Shown here: in pieces, positions 1-12,598 of the stretch
Position numbering within the stretch: the first letter of the stretch is position 1
Layout of the letters: every line of letters starts with the position of its first letter
Assembly (NCBI GenBank): GCA_004352715.1
Contig: SCFE01000025.1
Span: forward strand, 1,706,710 to 1,770,709
DNA from: Hofstenia miamia
Taxonomy: Eukaryota; Xenacoelomorpha; Acoela
DNA: 64,000 nucleotides
Direction of reading: 5' to 3'
Notes under the pieces: model-generated
The model's input: the letters and a program-made list of their open reading frames with translations, nothing else
Databases searched by the model: none
What the model was told of the DNA's origin: nothing
Program-made: the position numbers and the translations under genes

Positions 1-717
1 CAAGGAACAAAAATGGGGCCTTGGTTATTTATTTTATTTGTAAATAAACCTCTAATAAATTGGGATGACCGAGTCAAAAACGTTGATGATACAACAGCAT
101 GGGAAGTATGTCATCGTGAAACTCCATCTAAATCAGTGTCACTTGTATCTTCCGTTAACAATTGGAGTAAAGATTCTCTTATGAAAATAAATTTTAATAA
201 AACAAAAGAATTAACTAATTGTCCATTAAAGTCTTTTATTGCCAACTGAAATTTATATAAAAAATATTAAAATTGAACGAGTAAAATCATGCAAGCTTCT
301 TGGTGTTGTTTTACAAAATAATTTAAAATGGACAGAAAATACGAATTACATTATTATTTTAATTTATAAGACCATGATTCGACCAATATTAGAATATTGC
401 TCTCCTGTTTGGAATTATGCCTTAACTCAAAAGGAAATTGCCTCAATTGAACGTATTCAGAGACGTGCCTTTAAAATCATAAAACCATCATTAAATTATA
501 TGGAAGCGTGCATTGATCTACAATGCTTAGCTCTTAATAAATCAAGTAAATCAATATGGAAAAACCTTGAAAGGCCGGAACATCCACTTCATTACTTTAT
601 TCCAAAATTAAAACGAACAAACTATAATTTTCGAAATACTCGCAATTACACAATACGTGCTAGAACAAACAGATTGTTAAACAGCTTTGCAGTTCAATCA
701 TCAAAAGAAATTCTATA
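1..717 (+). pseudogene. Non-LTR retrotransposon reverse transcriptase, 3' fragment (CR1/jockey-like)
   Basis: Frame 1 opens with QGTKMGPWLF, the RT motif found just before the catalytic box, and reaches NVDDTT about 20 residues later, where active elements have Y-x-D-D. The Tyr is Asn here. A WS..NLMKIN-like stretch and KTKEL follow, as in CR1/jockey-type elements. The frame shifts near 240-250 and continues as ERVKSCKLLGVVL (the YLG/LLGV motif), then RPILEYCSPVW and IERIQRRAFKII, the usual C-terminal thumb sequence, and ends with RARTNRLLNSFA before a stop at 715-717. Roughly 30 residues seem to be missing between KWTENTNY and IYKTMIRP. The start lies left of the window. Bases 718-817 look like the 3' untranslated tail, cut by the gap. 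A dead copy: Asn in the catalytic box, one frameshift, one internal deletion. Confidence 0.85.
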
Positions 718-817
718 AAATCATAATAATAACTTCAGTTAATTTCATTTTGTTTTATTTTTGTACTTTGTATATTCGACCTAAGGGTCGCAAAAAGTCA
801 AATATATACTCTCTTTC

Positions 818-1817
818 NNNNNNNNNNNNNNNNNNNNNNNNNNNNNNNNNNNNNNNNNNNNNNNNNNNNNNNNNNNNNNNNNNNNNNNNNNNNNNNNNNN
901 NNNNNNNNNNNNNNNNNNNNNNNNNNNNNNNNNNNNNNNNNNNNNNNNNNNNNNNNNNNNNNNNNNNNNNNNNNNNNNNNNNNNNNNNNNNNNNNNNNNN
1001 NNNNNNNNNNNNNNNNNNNNNNNNNNNNNNNNNNNNNNNNNNNNNNNNNNNNNNNNNNNNNNNNNNNNNNNNNNNNNNNNNNNNNNNNNNNNNNNNNNNN
1101 NNNNNNNNNNNNNNNNNNNNNNNNNNNNNNNNNNNNNNNNNNNNNNNNNNNNNNNNNNNNNNNNNNNNNNNNNNNNNNNNNNNNNNNNNNNNNNNNNNNN
1201 NNNNNNNNNNNNNNNNNNNNNNNNNNNNNNNNNNNNNNNNNNNNNNNNNNNNNNNNNNNNNNNNNNNNNNNNNNNNNNNNNNNNNNNNNNNNNNNNNNNN
1301 NNNNNNNNNNNNNNNNNNNNNNNNNNNNNNNNNNNNNNNNNNNNNNNNNNNNNNNNNNNNNNNNNNNNNNNNNNNNNNNNNNNNNNNNNNNNNNNNNNNN
1401 NNNNNNNNNNNNNNNNNNNNNNNNNNNNNNNNNNNNNNNNNNNNNNNNNNNNNNNNNNNNNNNNNNNNNNNNNNNNNNNNNNNNNNNNNNNNNNNNNNNN
1501 NNNNNNNNNNNNNNNNNNNNNNNNNNNNNNNNNNNNNNNNNNNNNNNNNNNNNNNNNNNNNNNNNNNNNNNNNNNNNNNNNNNNNNNNNNNNNNNNNNNN
1601 NNNNNNNNNNNNNNNNNNNNNNNNNNNNNNNNNNNNNNNNNNNNNNNNNNNNNNNNNNNNNNNNNNNNNNNNNNNNNNNNNNNNNNNNNNNNNNNNNNNN
1701 NNNNNNNNNNNNNNNNNNNNNNNNNNNNNNNNNNNNNNNNNNNNNNNNNNNNNNNNNNNNNNNNNNNNNNNNNNNNNNNNNNNNNNNNNNNNNNNNNNNN
1801 NNNNNNNNNNNNNNNNN
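818..1817. other. Assembly gap, 1000 N
   Basis: Exactly 1000 unresolved bases, a conventional placeholder length, so the true size is unknown. It begins in the presumed 3' tail of the preceding retroelement. Apparent open frames across it are artefacts. Confidence 0.99.
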
Positions 1818-2259
1818 AGACTTCTTTTCAACTTAACCGATTTTTAACTGGTTTTAACCGGCTGTTGGCTGTTTAAAAATTAGGGTTTCAATAGCTACAT
1901 GTACATACATTTATGTTCATACTTAATCTAAAAGGAATAATATAATCTATTCCCATATCTCGGCTGTTCATAGGTTATGGTGCTTATATCCAAATTAAAC
2001 TTGAGGTTGTGATGCGGCGTTTTCGTATTGGGGGAGCAGTAAAGTTTGTAATTTGGTCTTGAAATACCACTCTTTGATTGTTGAAACAAATAGAATGTAA
2101 AAATCTGGCATACTAATTACAAATATTATTGTAAAGATTTACGAATCGGTAACACGTAGATTAATAAAATACGAAAAATCGATTTTTGAAATCCATATGT
2201 GAAATAGCAGGATGGCCGATATTGTAATTCATTAATTTTAACATCAAAAAACTTAGATT

Positions 2260-2299
<40 letters not shown>

Positions 2300-2949
2300 T
2301 ATGTTAACATCTCACGCAAAGTAGTATAAAAATAAAGAAATCGGCTTACACAGTACAATTATTTTACTAAAATTAAAAATAATTGCGCTACCGCACTTTC
2401 TATTACAAGAATTCTGCAAACTGTAAGTTTAGATTTAGATGAAGGCATTGACAATATATTAAAAGAATGTCATAAGCATCCCTTACGTAGTTGAAATATC
2501 TTTAGAAACATTAAATAGAATTGAATTTTCAGTAAAATAATTAAAGAAATTGAGGAATCTTCAAAGATATTGATGCTTTGGTCAATAAAACAAATCTTTA
2601 AAATAATTTAAAAAATTGGAATCTTTAAGAAAGCTTTGATTTGCAATTTACTTTTGAAAATAAAAACTTCTTTACATTAATCACAGTTTGCTTCCCATAT
2701 CATCTGACACAGACACACAAGTACAAGCCTGAGCCGAGCCCGTTCATTAAAAAACGGACAAGATAATAAATCTAAGTCCTCAGATCAATAGTTGAAATTC
2801 ATATCAACTCTTTACTGGCCAAGATCACAATAAAAGCTTAGTACGATTTTGCCCAATTATTTGAACATATGGGTATTAAAAAGATACCTAATCATATTTA
2901 AATTTTTCAATTTTTGATATGTTCATTGTGATGAATATTTTCATGGTAT
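1818..2949. other. Intergenic, no gene seen
   Basis: AT-rich DNA with frequent stops on both strands. At 1835-1866 there is a small patch repeating AACCG/AACTGG/AACCGG words just inside the gap edge, which resembles the self-complementary patches of the hAT-like elements described below but has no partner end. The rest holds one (TA)n tract and nothing recognisable. Confidence 0.6.
2265..2296. repeat. (TA)n microsatellite
   Basis: Sixteen uninterrupted AT dinucleotides, preceded by AGGAC and followed by GCATATG. Confidence 0.98.
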
Positions 2950-2957
2950 GTTATATG

Positions 2958-3380
2958 CAGTGTTGGTCGATTTAAATCACTTGATTTAAATCATTGATTT
3001 AAATCGGATTTAAATCATGATTTAAATCAAAGCACATTATTAGTTAAATTATTGATTTAAATCAAGTACACTAAAAGAGATGCAAGTAGTGTATTCTAAT
3101 TGTTTTGAAGTCATTGCCCTGATATTGGAATGAATTGGTCAGCCCTGAAATGTTGTTTTGCATGTTTTTTATCTTCAGTTTATTTCAAATTGATGAAATT
3201 ATCGTATTTCATAAATAGTAGTATCAAAAGGATTTCTAATATTTGCTACCTTGGAAGATTGTCTGGGTAAAATTGAAATTTAGGTAAAATAAATCCGATT
3301 TAAATCAATAAATCCGATTTAAATCAAAAAATCCGATTTTTTTGATTTTTTAATTTAAATCGGATTTTTTCCCAACACTG
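2958..3380. mobile_element. hAT-type MITE, 423 bp, with GATTTAAATC arrays
   Basis: The element starts CAGTGTTGG and ends CCAACACTG, a perfect 9-bp terminal inverted repeat, and is bracketed by a perfect 8-bp direct repeat GTTATATG (2950-2957 and 3381-3388). An 8-bp duplication and CAGTG-type ends are diagnostic of the hAT superfamily. Next to each terminus lies an irregular array of the palindromic word GATTTAAATC with variants (CGATTTAAATC, TCCGATTTAAATCA), at about 2967-3063 on the left and 3294-3365 on the right. The centre (3070-3290) is non-repetitive and has no transposase. It is therefore a non-autonomous copy mobilised in trans. The perfect target duplication suggests fairly recent insertion, although the termini differ beyond the first nine bases. 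Confidence 0.88.
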
Positions 3381-3388
3381 GTTATATG

Positions 3389-6300
3389 TAATAATATTTA
3401 TTCACTGGAAGGAATATAAAGCAAAAATTTTGCTCATTTGATATATTATTTGATTGCTAAAAACATATTTCGTTGCAGCAAGGTTGAGCCTTGGTTGAGA
3501 TTAACACTAACATGTAACTGGCTGATTTTGCAAAAATATATTTATACAAGTGGCGTAATAGCTTTGAACTAAGAGACAAGTTAACTAATAAATTTTTGTA
3601 AGTTAAATACGAAGACAATTTTCCTTATTATTGACTACAATGGAATATGGAAATTAAAATAGCAGTAATTTATGCGAAATTTGTTTGTAGTCTTCTGAAA
3701 CTTCATTTGACTTCATACTTTTTCTGTTGTTTTGAAATATATTTATAGAATGCAAAATCACTAGAACATTGTTAAGAATTTTTTCAATGTATTCAATAAC
3801 AACAAAATTGTAGTGGTGATTATTGTAATAGAATGTCACTACTATCAGCTTTAAGTTGATGATTGATATTTCTAGATTTATTAAAACATTACCTGTGTGC
3901 AATTTTATATATAACATGAAAGGCAGTTATGCCTTCTTTTAGTAATTGATAAAAACATGGAAAATGGATGAAATTTATATTTTATGAAATAGCTTAACAG
4001 TCATTTTTGCAGATTATGTTTTTAATGAAATCATTTAGATATCTAAAAGTTTCTCAAAAATTATTCAAATCTTCAAAAATTCATTAAAGAGTCGTTCAAA
4101 ACTTTTCAATTTCTTGAAAAAAAATATTCAAGAACTTTAAACATTTCAAAGGTTTTTTAATTAGAATAACACTTTTTCTAGAACACATCAAAGGTAATGA
4201 ATCTCTTAACACTCAAATAACAATTAACAAATTCCAACTACCTACTGCTAATGCAAAAACTTCTTTCGATTTTCAATTTTTTAGTACATTTCTGAAAACT
4301 ATATATTAAAGTAACTATCCTTCTATAAGCCTGTTCTAAATTCATTATTTTAGATAATTGGCAAGAAGCTTGAGAATTCACTGTGGTGTCCAATGGATCC
4401 CAATTTTATTTAGGATGAAGATTACAAGCATAAATTGAAAAAGATATATATTGTTTTTTTTTGAAATTATCAAAAAAGGGAAAATTTAAAATGAAGGTTT
4501 TTTCTGAAAATTTTAGAGCTCTTTCTTACAATTTAAGTCACAAATTCGGCCTACTATTTTATTTGTGCTTTGAATACAGTAACAGGTATTGCAACAGATA
4601 TGTAGCTACTACTTTACTAAAGCAGTTAGATTCGAAGTACACCTGATAAATAAAGTTAAACGAAAGACTGATGTTGTCACAAAAATGGCAGGTATCTAGA
4701 ATTATTCCGTTTATAACTAAATTTCAAATATTTAACACAATCTAGGCCTATAACTCTCATTCTAGCGTGAATGTATATTGTCGAAGTCAGCGTTTGATCC
4801 ACATTAATTGAAACACTGACCCAACTTATTATATACGTTACCACATTTTTGACACAACCCAACCCAAAAATTAGCAAGCAATCCGATCCAAGTCATGAGC
4901 TGGGTTGGGTTGACCTAAGCCACTTACAGCTTTCGGCCCCACGAACTCTGACTTTACGCACGGCATGCCTCAATGGTTTGGAATGTCTTTGCACATATTA
5001 AGAAACAGTCAAAGTTCTTTGTTGCCTCCAAGGGCTCAAAACCTACATACATTAACACTAGGTATGGAGAGAATTTAAATCTTTTTCGAAAATTCGAAAA
5101 TTTCAAAGAAAACTTGTTAATCTATTCAACAATCTCTTCTACAGCAATAAGCTTTAATAGAAGTTTTCAATATTACATTAATGTATGTTCCCCAATAGAC
5201 CTACCCATGTCCCAAGATTTTCAAATTTGAAAATAGACTTATAGAAAATTTTAAAACGGACCCTAGGCTGTTTAAATATATGAAATCAATACATGGTTTT
5301 TTAAATCAAATTACAATTTTGAAAGCAATTTCACCATAACTATCAATGCAAATATAACATAATTTGTTTAATATTTATTACATTAAATTATTTTGAAATT
5401 CTGATTATTCCTCACAAAAGAATAGGAAAAGAATAATGTTATAAATTATATTTTTGTATTTTTTTAAAATAGCAGTTTTTCATAACTTAGTTTGGGTTTT
5501 CACGCGACCAATTTTATTTAAAAGCAGATTATCAAGTTTAAAATTTAACTTATTTCTGTTAAATTATTATGTAATTTAATTGCTTGCACATTGCAACAGA
5601 TTTTACACTAAACTCAAATTTGCGAACTAATCTTTTATTGGATTGATGCTGCTCAAATTTGATTGATGCAGCAGATGACCTCATTTCTAAAGACATTTTT
5701 GTCATTCAGAATTAATATCGAATCGAAAAAATGCTTCTATCAGATCAAATATTGCTTCTTGATCTGGTGAACATAGGCTTGCATGTGCCTCTTAATGCAA
5801 TTTGATTAATTCATTTGATGATTTTAATGACATTTGGATTTGCTTAACTTGCTTAATAATGGACTATGACAACTGAGTTAATATTTACTCATGCATCTCT
5901 TACATGCAGCGTGATTCCATGCATAACATGTTTTGCCTAAGGTAGATCCATGTTAGGCCTACTAGTAGTTCTTGGACCATACCATTCCAATCACCTAAAT
6001 TATGTTGAAATTATTGTAACAAAGGAAGACCTAATAATAAAGGCCCGCATCAAAGTGCAGGTTACATTGTCCTGAATTGATTATGATCAAAGATTGGAAT
6101 AATTTGAAGGTCATCATAAGTGTGTCGACGTTATTTTACTATCACTTCAGAAGAATTCAAAATTATCAGAGACAAACATCTTACTATTTGCAAACCTACT
6201 TCAAGAAGAGCACAAAATCATTCTAATAATCTTCAGTTATTTTACTCAAATGATATTATTTTCAATGTCCGCTGTAAAGCATAACATAGTCTGTAATTGG

Positions 6301-9300
6301 TGGCGGCGACCGCCTTGTCTCAAGAATAGGCTCAGAACGGTGTGGTAGTTTTTTTAAACGACAATACTAGTAAAAAGAAACTGAATCAAATTTGACTAAT
6401 TCGTATATTCCATAAAGTTTGAAAGCTAGTTTTTAATATCATCAATATTCAAATGTTCAATGTGACTCAATTGCTAAATTTCTCATCTTTCACCGCATTT
6501 GTCCACCATTCATTCTTTATAAAAAAGAAGGATTCTTCCTCTTCTTTTGATAAGAGTGATAGTGTAACTCTGAGAGCCAAGAACTTGTGTAACAAACTGA
6601 AAACCATGCAATTTGCCTGAGCACATGAAATCCTGGAGGGTCTGATAATCGTTCAACGAATTTGAGGAATCTTAACCTTCAATTAAACAACTGATAAATC
6701 CTCCTAGTAATTTGTCAAAACTATAGAAAGTTACCCAACGTATATGAAATGTGTGTTGGCGGTAGTAAGCTTACGGAAAGAAGGAAAATATTAAGTAGTT
6801 ATTCTTCATCATATAACAGCAAAAGTTTTCCACAAAGAGGGGGACTACAAAATGTGATGGAACAAGGCCCTGCTGCCCACCAAGGCGACTGCACTGCTCT
6901 GTTTACATAGGTTTTGAAGAAAATATTAAAAATTTGATCATCTTATAGAATTCAATAAATTAAACTTTTAACCTAACGTGGAACTTCCATTGCATACATC
7001 TTTAATGATGCTAATTACTAGTGAAAGAAAAGTCACACAATTGATCATTAACTAAAAAGGAATTAAGCACTATGTCAACAGAATGAAATACACCATCAGC
7101 AAATTTGTTAAGGTAGTATCTGGAAAACTACCAACAAATCAAAATACCAAATAATCTATGTATCAGTGTTTAGCAGCTGAACAAAAAAATTCTCGGGATA
7201 ATAAAACTACAAAGTGGGAATGCATTTCGCCATTGAAGAAGAGTTTTGCGTGTGAGTTTCAGTGGGCCTAACATTAATATCAATGAAAAGAAACAGAAAC
7301 ATACTATGATTAATTTAAGAACCTAGAAGCATTCAAATGCAAGAGCAACAGCTAACTGGACACTTATGTTGTAGTTCAGTATGATTGACACAACTGCATT
7401 GATAAGAAATCAGGGATACAAGCAAAGTAATAAACTTGGAATAAAAACTAAAATGTACTATAATGATATTTCTAAATTTTACAAAATTAATAGCATATAC
7501 ATATTGGTTATATTTGTTTTCTTCTAAAAAATATTTATATTTCGCTAAAATTTATCTTATGCATCAATCAAAAGGACGTATTTTCGAGAACTAACAAAAC
7601 TCCTTGCAACGTCCCAGATATTGGAAGAACATCTAAAGCTACCTGATCTAGTGCTACACTCATTAGGTCTTTTGTTCGACCTCATGTAGCACAAGCTACA
7701 ATTCTAACTAGGGTGAATCATACAGAATGATAATACATGCTATCTACCCCATAGTATAGCTGTAAAACAAATCGGTGCAATTAATTTTTCTTACAAATTA
7801 TTTTTCTGTAAACTTTCACAATTGTATTTATTTCTCCATACAATTTTTTGGTAAGAATATTTACATACTATGAATACCAATACTCGTAATCAAATATCAA
7901 AATATCATATGTCAAAAATTGCATTAGCCTATTAATCTATTAACATATAAATTCCTCCGTGTGATTGTATCTCAACATAAATATGTGGTAAGATAATAAA
8001 AACCAATTTTTAAATGACTAATTACACTTTTTAATCACATATTCTTTGAAATTTGAGAATAATATATCCCGATAGGGGTTAAAGGTTGACCCCATTAATA
8101 TTAGTAAACTTGTCCAAGAGCAAACAAATTCAAATGTCAAATACAAGAGCAATCACATGCACTTGGCACACTCTTATAAGAAATTTTTACCATAAATAAA
8201 TTCTATAGAGCATTAAGTAATATAACTGCTTAAATTTTGAATGGTATAAACTAGGTTTCTTAGAATAGATCAGAGTTGTAACCGGGACGTGATTACAAGA
8301 CCGGGATCTTTGCACAATAGCTATTCCTTTAAATTTACAGTTTATGAAATGGAAATTTAATTGAAATGTATGGAAATGCACTTTCAGAAAGCAGACATTC
8401 TCAAGACGAGAAAATGTTCAACATTCCCTAAATTTATTTCAAAGTCAATAAATTTTTTTAGAACAAAAAAAATATCCAAAATTAATGCGGAATTGTACAC
8501 AGCATTGAGAGCTCACTCCAAATTAGGAAAAGAAATCCCGAAGATATCAGTTTCAACTAACTTAAAAAGTTCCTTCATTTGTGTAATTTATGCATAGCGT
8601 TGTGAAGAAGAGAATTCAAAATACAGGGTGAATAGAACGCTAAATTTGGTTAATCTCAAATAATAATGGTTACTGATACAGCTAAGGCAATTATAGGTTT
8701 CATGCGTAAATGCAGTGATGATGAAAATGGTGCACTCCGGACTGCGGTCCAGTTTATAGCAAATAATGGTTCTATTCGGACCTTTTAAATAATATTCAAT
8801 TTCACATCTTTTACTCAAATGAGATTAGGTTATTCAATCAAATATGCCACTAATTTAGAGGAATTGCAAATAACAGCAGAAGTGATGACATAATCACCCC
8901 AATAATTACTATGTAAATGTATATTTTTTAAGCTGCTTTTTCTTGACAGCAAAAACATGTCAAGAGTTTGCTTTTTCAACTTACTCATCAAGTGGCTCAA
9001 ACGCCCGAATTTTTAGAATTTAAATAGTAAACGGTGCGGTCTCGGTCGGGAAAAAGGGGACCATTTCCTACTCTGCATAAATGCAAAAATGGTTGCACAA
9101 TATTTCAGACAATTTAAAGATTGAGAGCGTTTATGACATCTAAAACTCGTTACTAATTCCTGTTCCAATACTGTATGTGCACATATAAAATATTTAATCA
9201 TTAATATGTTTATCAACAAACATAGATGACAAATAGAAGAATAAATAGTTGTCTATGTTGGAGAATATTTACTGTATGAAATTTTCCATGGCCATGCAAA

Positions 9301-9712
9301 TTTGGTTTTAAATGATTTATTTTAATTCGATATTGAACAGGTTTGGAACTGTAATTTCTGAAATAATTAATATAAATGAAATTGAAGAAAAAATTGTGGC
9401 GGACAAGATCAGCAGCATTCCAACTTTCTATTATGTGTACTTTAGCAGCTTCAACCAATCAGAACTGGATATCTGAACTGAACTCAAATTTCGGTTCACA
9501 TTATAATAAATTTGATTAACCACTGAGTCATACGACATTTATTGGCCCAGTCCCATGGAGCTGAGACTAAGTATTTCAGTGGTCAGAGTCTAACATGGGA
9601 GTTGAGCCACAACAAAGAACCTAGAACTAAAAGCCAAATGGACTAGAAACTGTCATAGGATTGGGATCAAACTGAATGGGCTGAAACCTGTAAAATTCTG
9701 GTGCTTTAGAAC
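3389..9712. other. Long unique AT-rich stretch, no gene supported
   Basis: About 6.3 kb without a recognisable coding region. Open frames are below 90 codons and match no family I know. Patches with repeated short words occur at 4850-4915 (AACCCAACCC and GGTTGGGTTG, partly inverted), 8280-8310 (ACCGGGA) and 8730-8760 (CTCCGGACTGCGGTCC), possibly worn MITE remnants, but no paired ends or target duplications were found. The 22-mer at 4941-4962 recurs inverted near 31.4 kb. At 6300-6320 a short GGCGGCGACCGCC palindrome stands out by its GC content. Confidence 0.5.
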
Positions 9713-10259
9713 TAGGGATGTGCCGGAATCTGGTATTCGGTAAAATCAGCTATTGCACAACTAGATCCGGATATCCGGTTAAATTTAACTTGTTTACCGG
9801 ATTTTACCAGATAACATATTTTGAAATAAAAATTGATTTAAAAATGGATATTTCGACGAAAAGGCTATATTTTTTGCTATGATATGAAAGTTTTCGTCCA
9901 ACAAAACAAGTTTTTTTTGACATATCAGGACGTAGTCTATTCAATATTTATTTATTTTCATTCACAACAGGTCGTTATTCATTGACAAATGAGGTTGTTA
10001 TTCATAACCAAAAATCATGAAAGTCATATTTTATTCTGTTGGTATATTTTGCAGTCTGTTTAAAATTAAGTGGTTTACAGACCTGGTGTGCAGATAAATA
10101 GGAAGTCATAAAGTCATAAAATGTGTTTTTTGTTTTTTTGAAAAATACGGTAATATTTGTAGCTAGAATGTCATAAAAGTGATATTTTGGCATAGTTTCA
10201 TTAAATTACGGAAAAAACTTAAAAATTAATGCTGGATTGTGATTGCTTTAAATCATTTG

Positions 10260-10261
<2 letters not shown>

Positions 10262-10296
<35 letters not shown>
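10262..10296. repeat. (TA)n microsatellite
   Basis: An uninterrupted TA tract inside the hAT remnant. Confidence 0.98.
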
Positions 10297-10299
<3 letters not shown>

Positions 10300-10542
10300 T
10301 CAATTTCAAATAATTTACTTTCTGGTCTAACCCCGAGAAGTCTAATTGCAAGCTAATTATTGCAGAGCTGTGCCATGCGTATTCAGCCAAAATATACGTG
10401 GGTTGCTTCAATTAAGGCTGCTATCATAAAATATCAAAGTTGTTCAGAGATGACGGAGTTGAAATTCCATCGAGGTTTTTTTACTCCCACCCTTGTTCCT
10501 GGAAATGATACATGTGAAATAATCACCTATATCAATTCACGA

Positions 10543-10649
10543 TTAAAAAATACCGGTGTCAAACAACATCGGTTGCAGTTGAGAGATGTTTCTCTATGTT
10601 GAGAAAACTCTTGGTCTATGGCAGAAATCCTAACTACAATAATATATAG
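10543..10649 (+). pseudogene. hAT transposase, C-terminal dimerisation fragment
   Basis: One frame reads TTSVAVERCFSMLRKLL from about 10563, followed by a few residues and a TAG at 10647. This matches the most conserved block of hAT transposases, the C-terminal dimerisation region, where (A/T)TS..(A/V)ER.FS.(L/M)..LL is the standard pattern. Expected but absent are the DDE catalytic core upstream, which should lie several hundred codons earlier, and the residues after LL, which usually continue for 30 or more codons. Only the tail survives. The overlapping 80-codon frame starting at 10360 is in another register and is not the transposase. Confidence 0.75.
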
Positions 10650-10783
10650 AAATTTTTGTACTGTTATTATAATTTAGTGAAACAGTTGCTTTAAAAAATG
10701 ACATATTATTATGTAATAGTTTTTATATTTGTTATATATATTGTTCTCAGTAATAGAAAATAAGCGTTATCCCGCGAACAACA

Positions 10784-11520
10784 ATGATGTCTTATATGAA
10801 GAAAGACCTGGAAGTTAAAGCATGGCGGCCCATTTTGGTGAAAGAACTTAGTGATGCTGATAGAGAAAAAAGAAAGCTCGCGTGTTATGAGTTACTACGA
10901 ATCTTCAATACGATTCCTACCTGAGGAAAAGTGATGTTTACAGACGAGTGCTCAATTTACTGATCAAGTCGAGCACGAAATGTTTACTTTTGGGCAAAAG
11001 AAAATCCTCATTATTATGAAGAAATTGAATACAAAACTCCTCATGTCATGATGTGAGCAGTACTGCCTGCGCGTCATGATATTGGGCCATATGCCCTTGA
11101 CGGGCCAGTAAACCATACCGCATATCTAAACATGCTTAAACAATGGTTTATACCTAAACTCAATGAACTTGGAATCAGATAAGAAATTTATTTTCAACAA
11201 GATGGAGCTCCTGCTCATTATGCGAGAATATCTCAATGATACTTTTCCTGACAGGTGAATAGGTCGTGGTTCAGTAACATCACTAGCACCTATCTGACAA
11301 CATGTGATAACTCGCTTTGGGGATACAGAAAAGATATTGAAAGTAAACAACGTATTATCACTCTAACCCTAACAAAGAATTGAAGGCAACTGTTACTGCG
11401 GCATTTGGAACATTAACTCCGGCAATGATGAGGAAAAGGGCTCATAGAACATGGCTTCGCATAATGTTATGCAGCGAGAATGAAGGACAGCATACAGATG
11501 TACTGGATTTATGAGATATA
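10784..11520 (+). pseudogene. Mariner/Tc1-like (DDE) transposase, decayed
   Basis: The conceptual protein begins near WRPILVKELSDADREKR, the stretch preceding the catalytic core in this family. It then shows VMFTDEC, whose Asp (10943-10945) is the first catalytic residue, SSRARNVYFWAKENP, and YFQQDGAPAHY, whose Asp (11201-11203) is the second. The third acidic residue normally sits in SPDLT.CD..LWGY. Here the frame reads STYLTTCDNSLWGY, with Tyr (11291-11293) in place of Asp. There are in-frame stops at about 10924, 10955, 11053 and 11179, plus at least one frameshift between the second and third sites. Terminal inverted repeats were not identified. It would have cut and pasted DNA at TA sites. 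This copy cannot encode an active enzyme. Confidence 0.88.
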
Positions 11521-12577
11521 TTTGTGGGTATGAACCACAATGTACAAACATTTCAAACCCGCGTCCAGGCCTGTTGCATTATTTGTTCGGAAATGGCCCA
11601 CCCAGGCCCATTACAATTCTCATGCATACCTAAAAAACATTGTAAAAGACATAGAAAATATTTAATTTATACAGAGAAATAAGAAATTCTAATTTTCTAA
11701 TGTTTTTAAATATAAAATGCATTTTTCTAAGGGTTTCGACTAAGACTGATTAAACAAAAATGATCATTTTCAAATTACGTTATTACGAGAAAGATTGTTT
11801 TATAAGAACAGAATTCTTATGCTTAGGATTAAATATGAGAATATTAACGAACAGCCTATTGGAGCGTGAAATTTCAATTTATTCTAATGATAATATCTTA
11901 TAAGTTATCGTTTGCAATAATTGCTTTTAAGGAGTGAATAACATATAAACACCTTCAATATACACATTATTATTTACTTATAAATTGAAACACTAGGTTA
12001 GAACATATAGACACAACATGAAGGTAATTTCTAAGATATAGTGTGTGATTTAAAACAGATTTTATGTATATTTTCTTCTACTCTGTTTAAAAAGTAAGGT
12101 GTGCCCATTTGATTTATAAGGCTTCAAAAGCAGTTTAACAATTGATTCAAATATTTTTAATGATTTAAGATTTTGCTTCTTACACAAAGTCATCTTACCC
12201 TTAATTGCTGATGCCCCTTCAAAAGGAAAAGTCGTTTATGACACAATTTTAAACAATTTCCTTTAAATAGTATTTGGAAATTTGGAAATCGTGGTATGTT
12301 AACAGATATAGTGGCGAATGTGTTCCCACGTAATATCTAAAATGTATACTAAAGTATATTACTGTTTTGGAGATCTTGAAAATTCAAATTTAATTAAAAA
12401 TAACAACCGTCGTCGTACATAATAACAACCTAACAACTAACCTAACTTTTTTTCTTTTATATAGGTAGGCAACTCAATCCCAACTGAACAGGCAGGTCCA
12501 TGTACAGACTCAGTTTTAAAATGAAAGTGAAAAGATTCCACTTTATTATGTGTTGCTTTGAGATTTTGAATATCTCT
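11521..12577. other. Intergenic, no gene seen
   Basis: AT-rich unique sequence. The first 80 bases contain a GC-richer patch (AAACCCGCGTCCAGGCCTG, then TGGCCCACCCAGGCCCA) that looks like a worn MITE end, with GTCCAGGCCTG at 11569-11579 as a possible right terminus, but no partner was found. Confidence 0.5.
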
Positions 12578-12598
12578 AATAATAATAATAATAATAAT
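12578..12598. repeat. (AAT)n tract running into a gap
   Basis: Seven AAT units that stop at the N run. The R4-like element at 14.1 kb also lies between AAT repeats, so an insertion in this AAT tract may be what broke the assembly. That is inference. Confidence 0.95.

Larger units (their letters stand above)
9713..10649 (+). mobile_element. Remnant of a hAT element (left end plus transposase tail)
   Basis: At 9713 the sequence TAGGGATGTGCCGGAATC begins a patch repeating CCGGATATCCGG, TACCGGATTTTACC and TATTCGGTA. TAGGGATG-type starts followed by such self-complementary words are typical of one hAT terminus group. About 830 bp downstream lies a clear C-terminal hAT transposase tail in the same orientation. 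No matching right end (expected CATCCCTA) was found before the mariner-like fossil starting near 10784, so the right part is lost or displaced. That the end and the tail belong to the same copy is inference from orientation and distance. Confidence 0.5.

Noticed and set aside
755-1847. Long open frames across the first N gap on both strands
   Set aside because: Almost all codons are N; artefact of the gap.
10360-10602. 80-codon frame as a separate small gene
   Set aside because: Overlaps the hAT C-terminal motif in another register and has no motif of its own.
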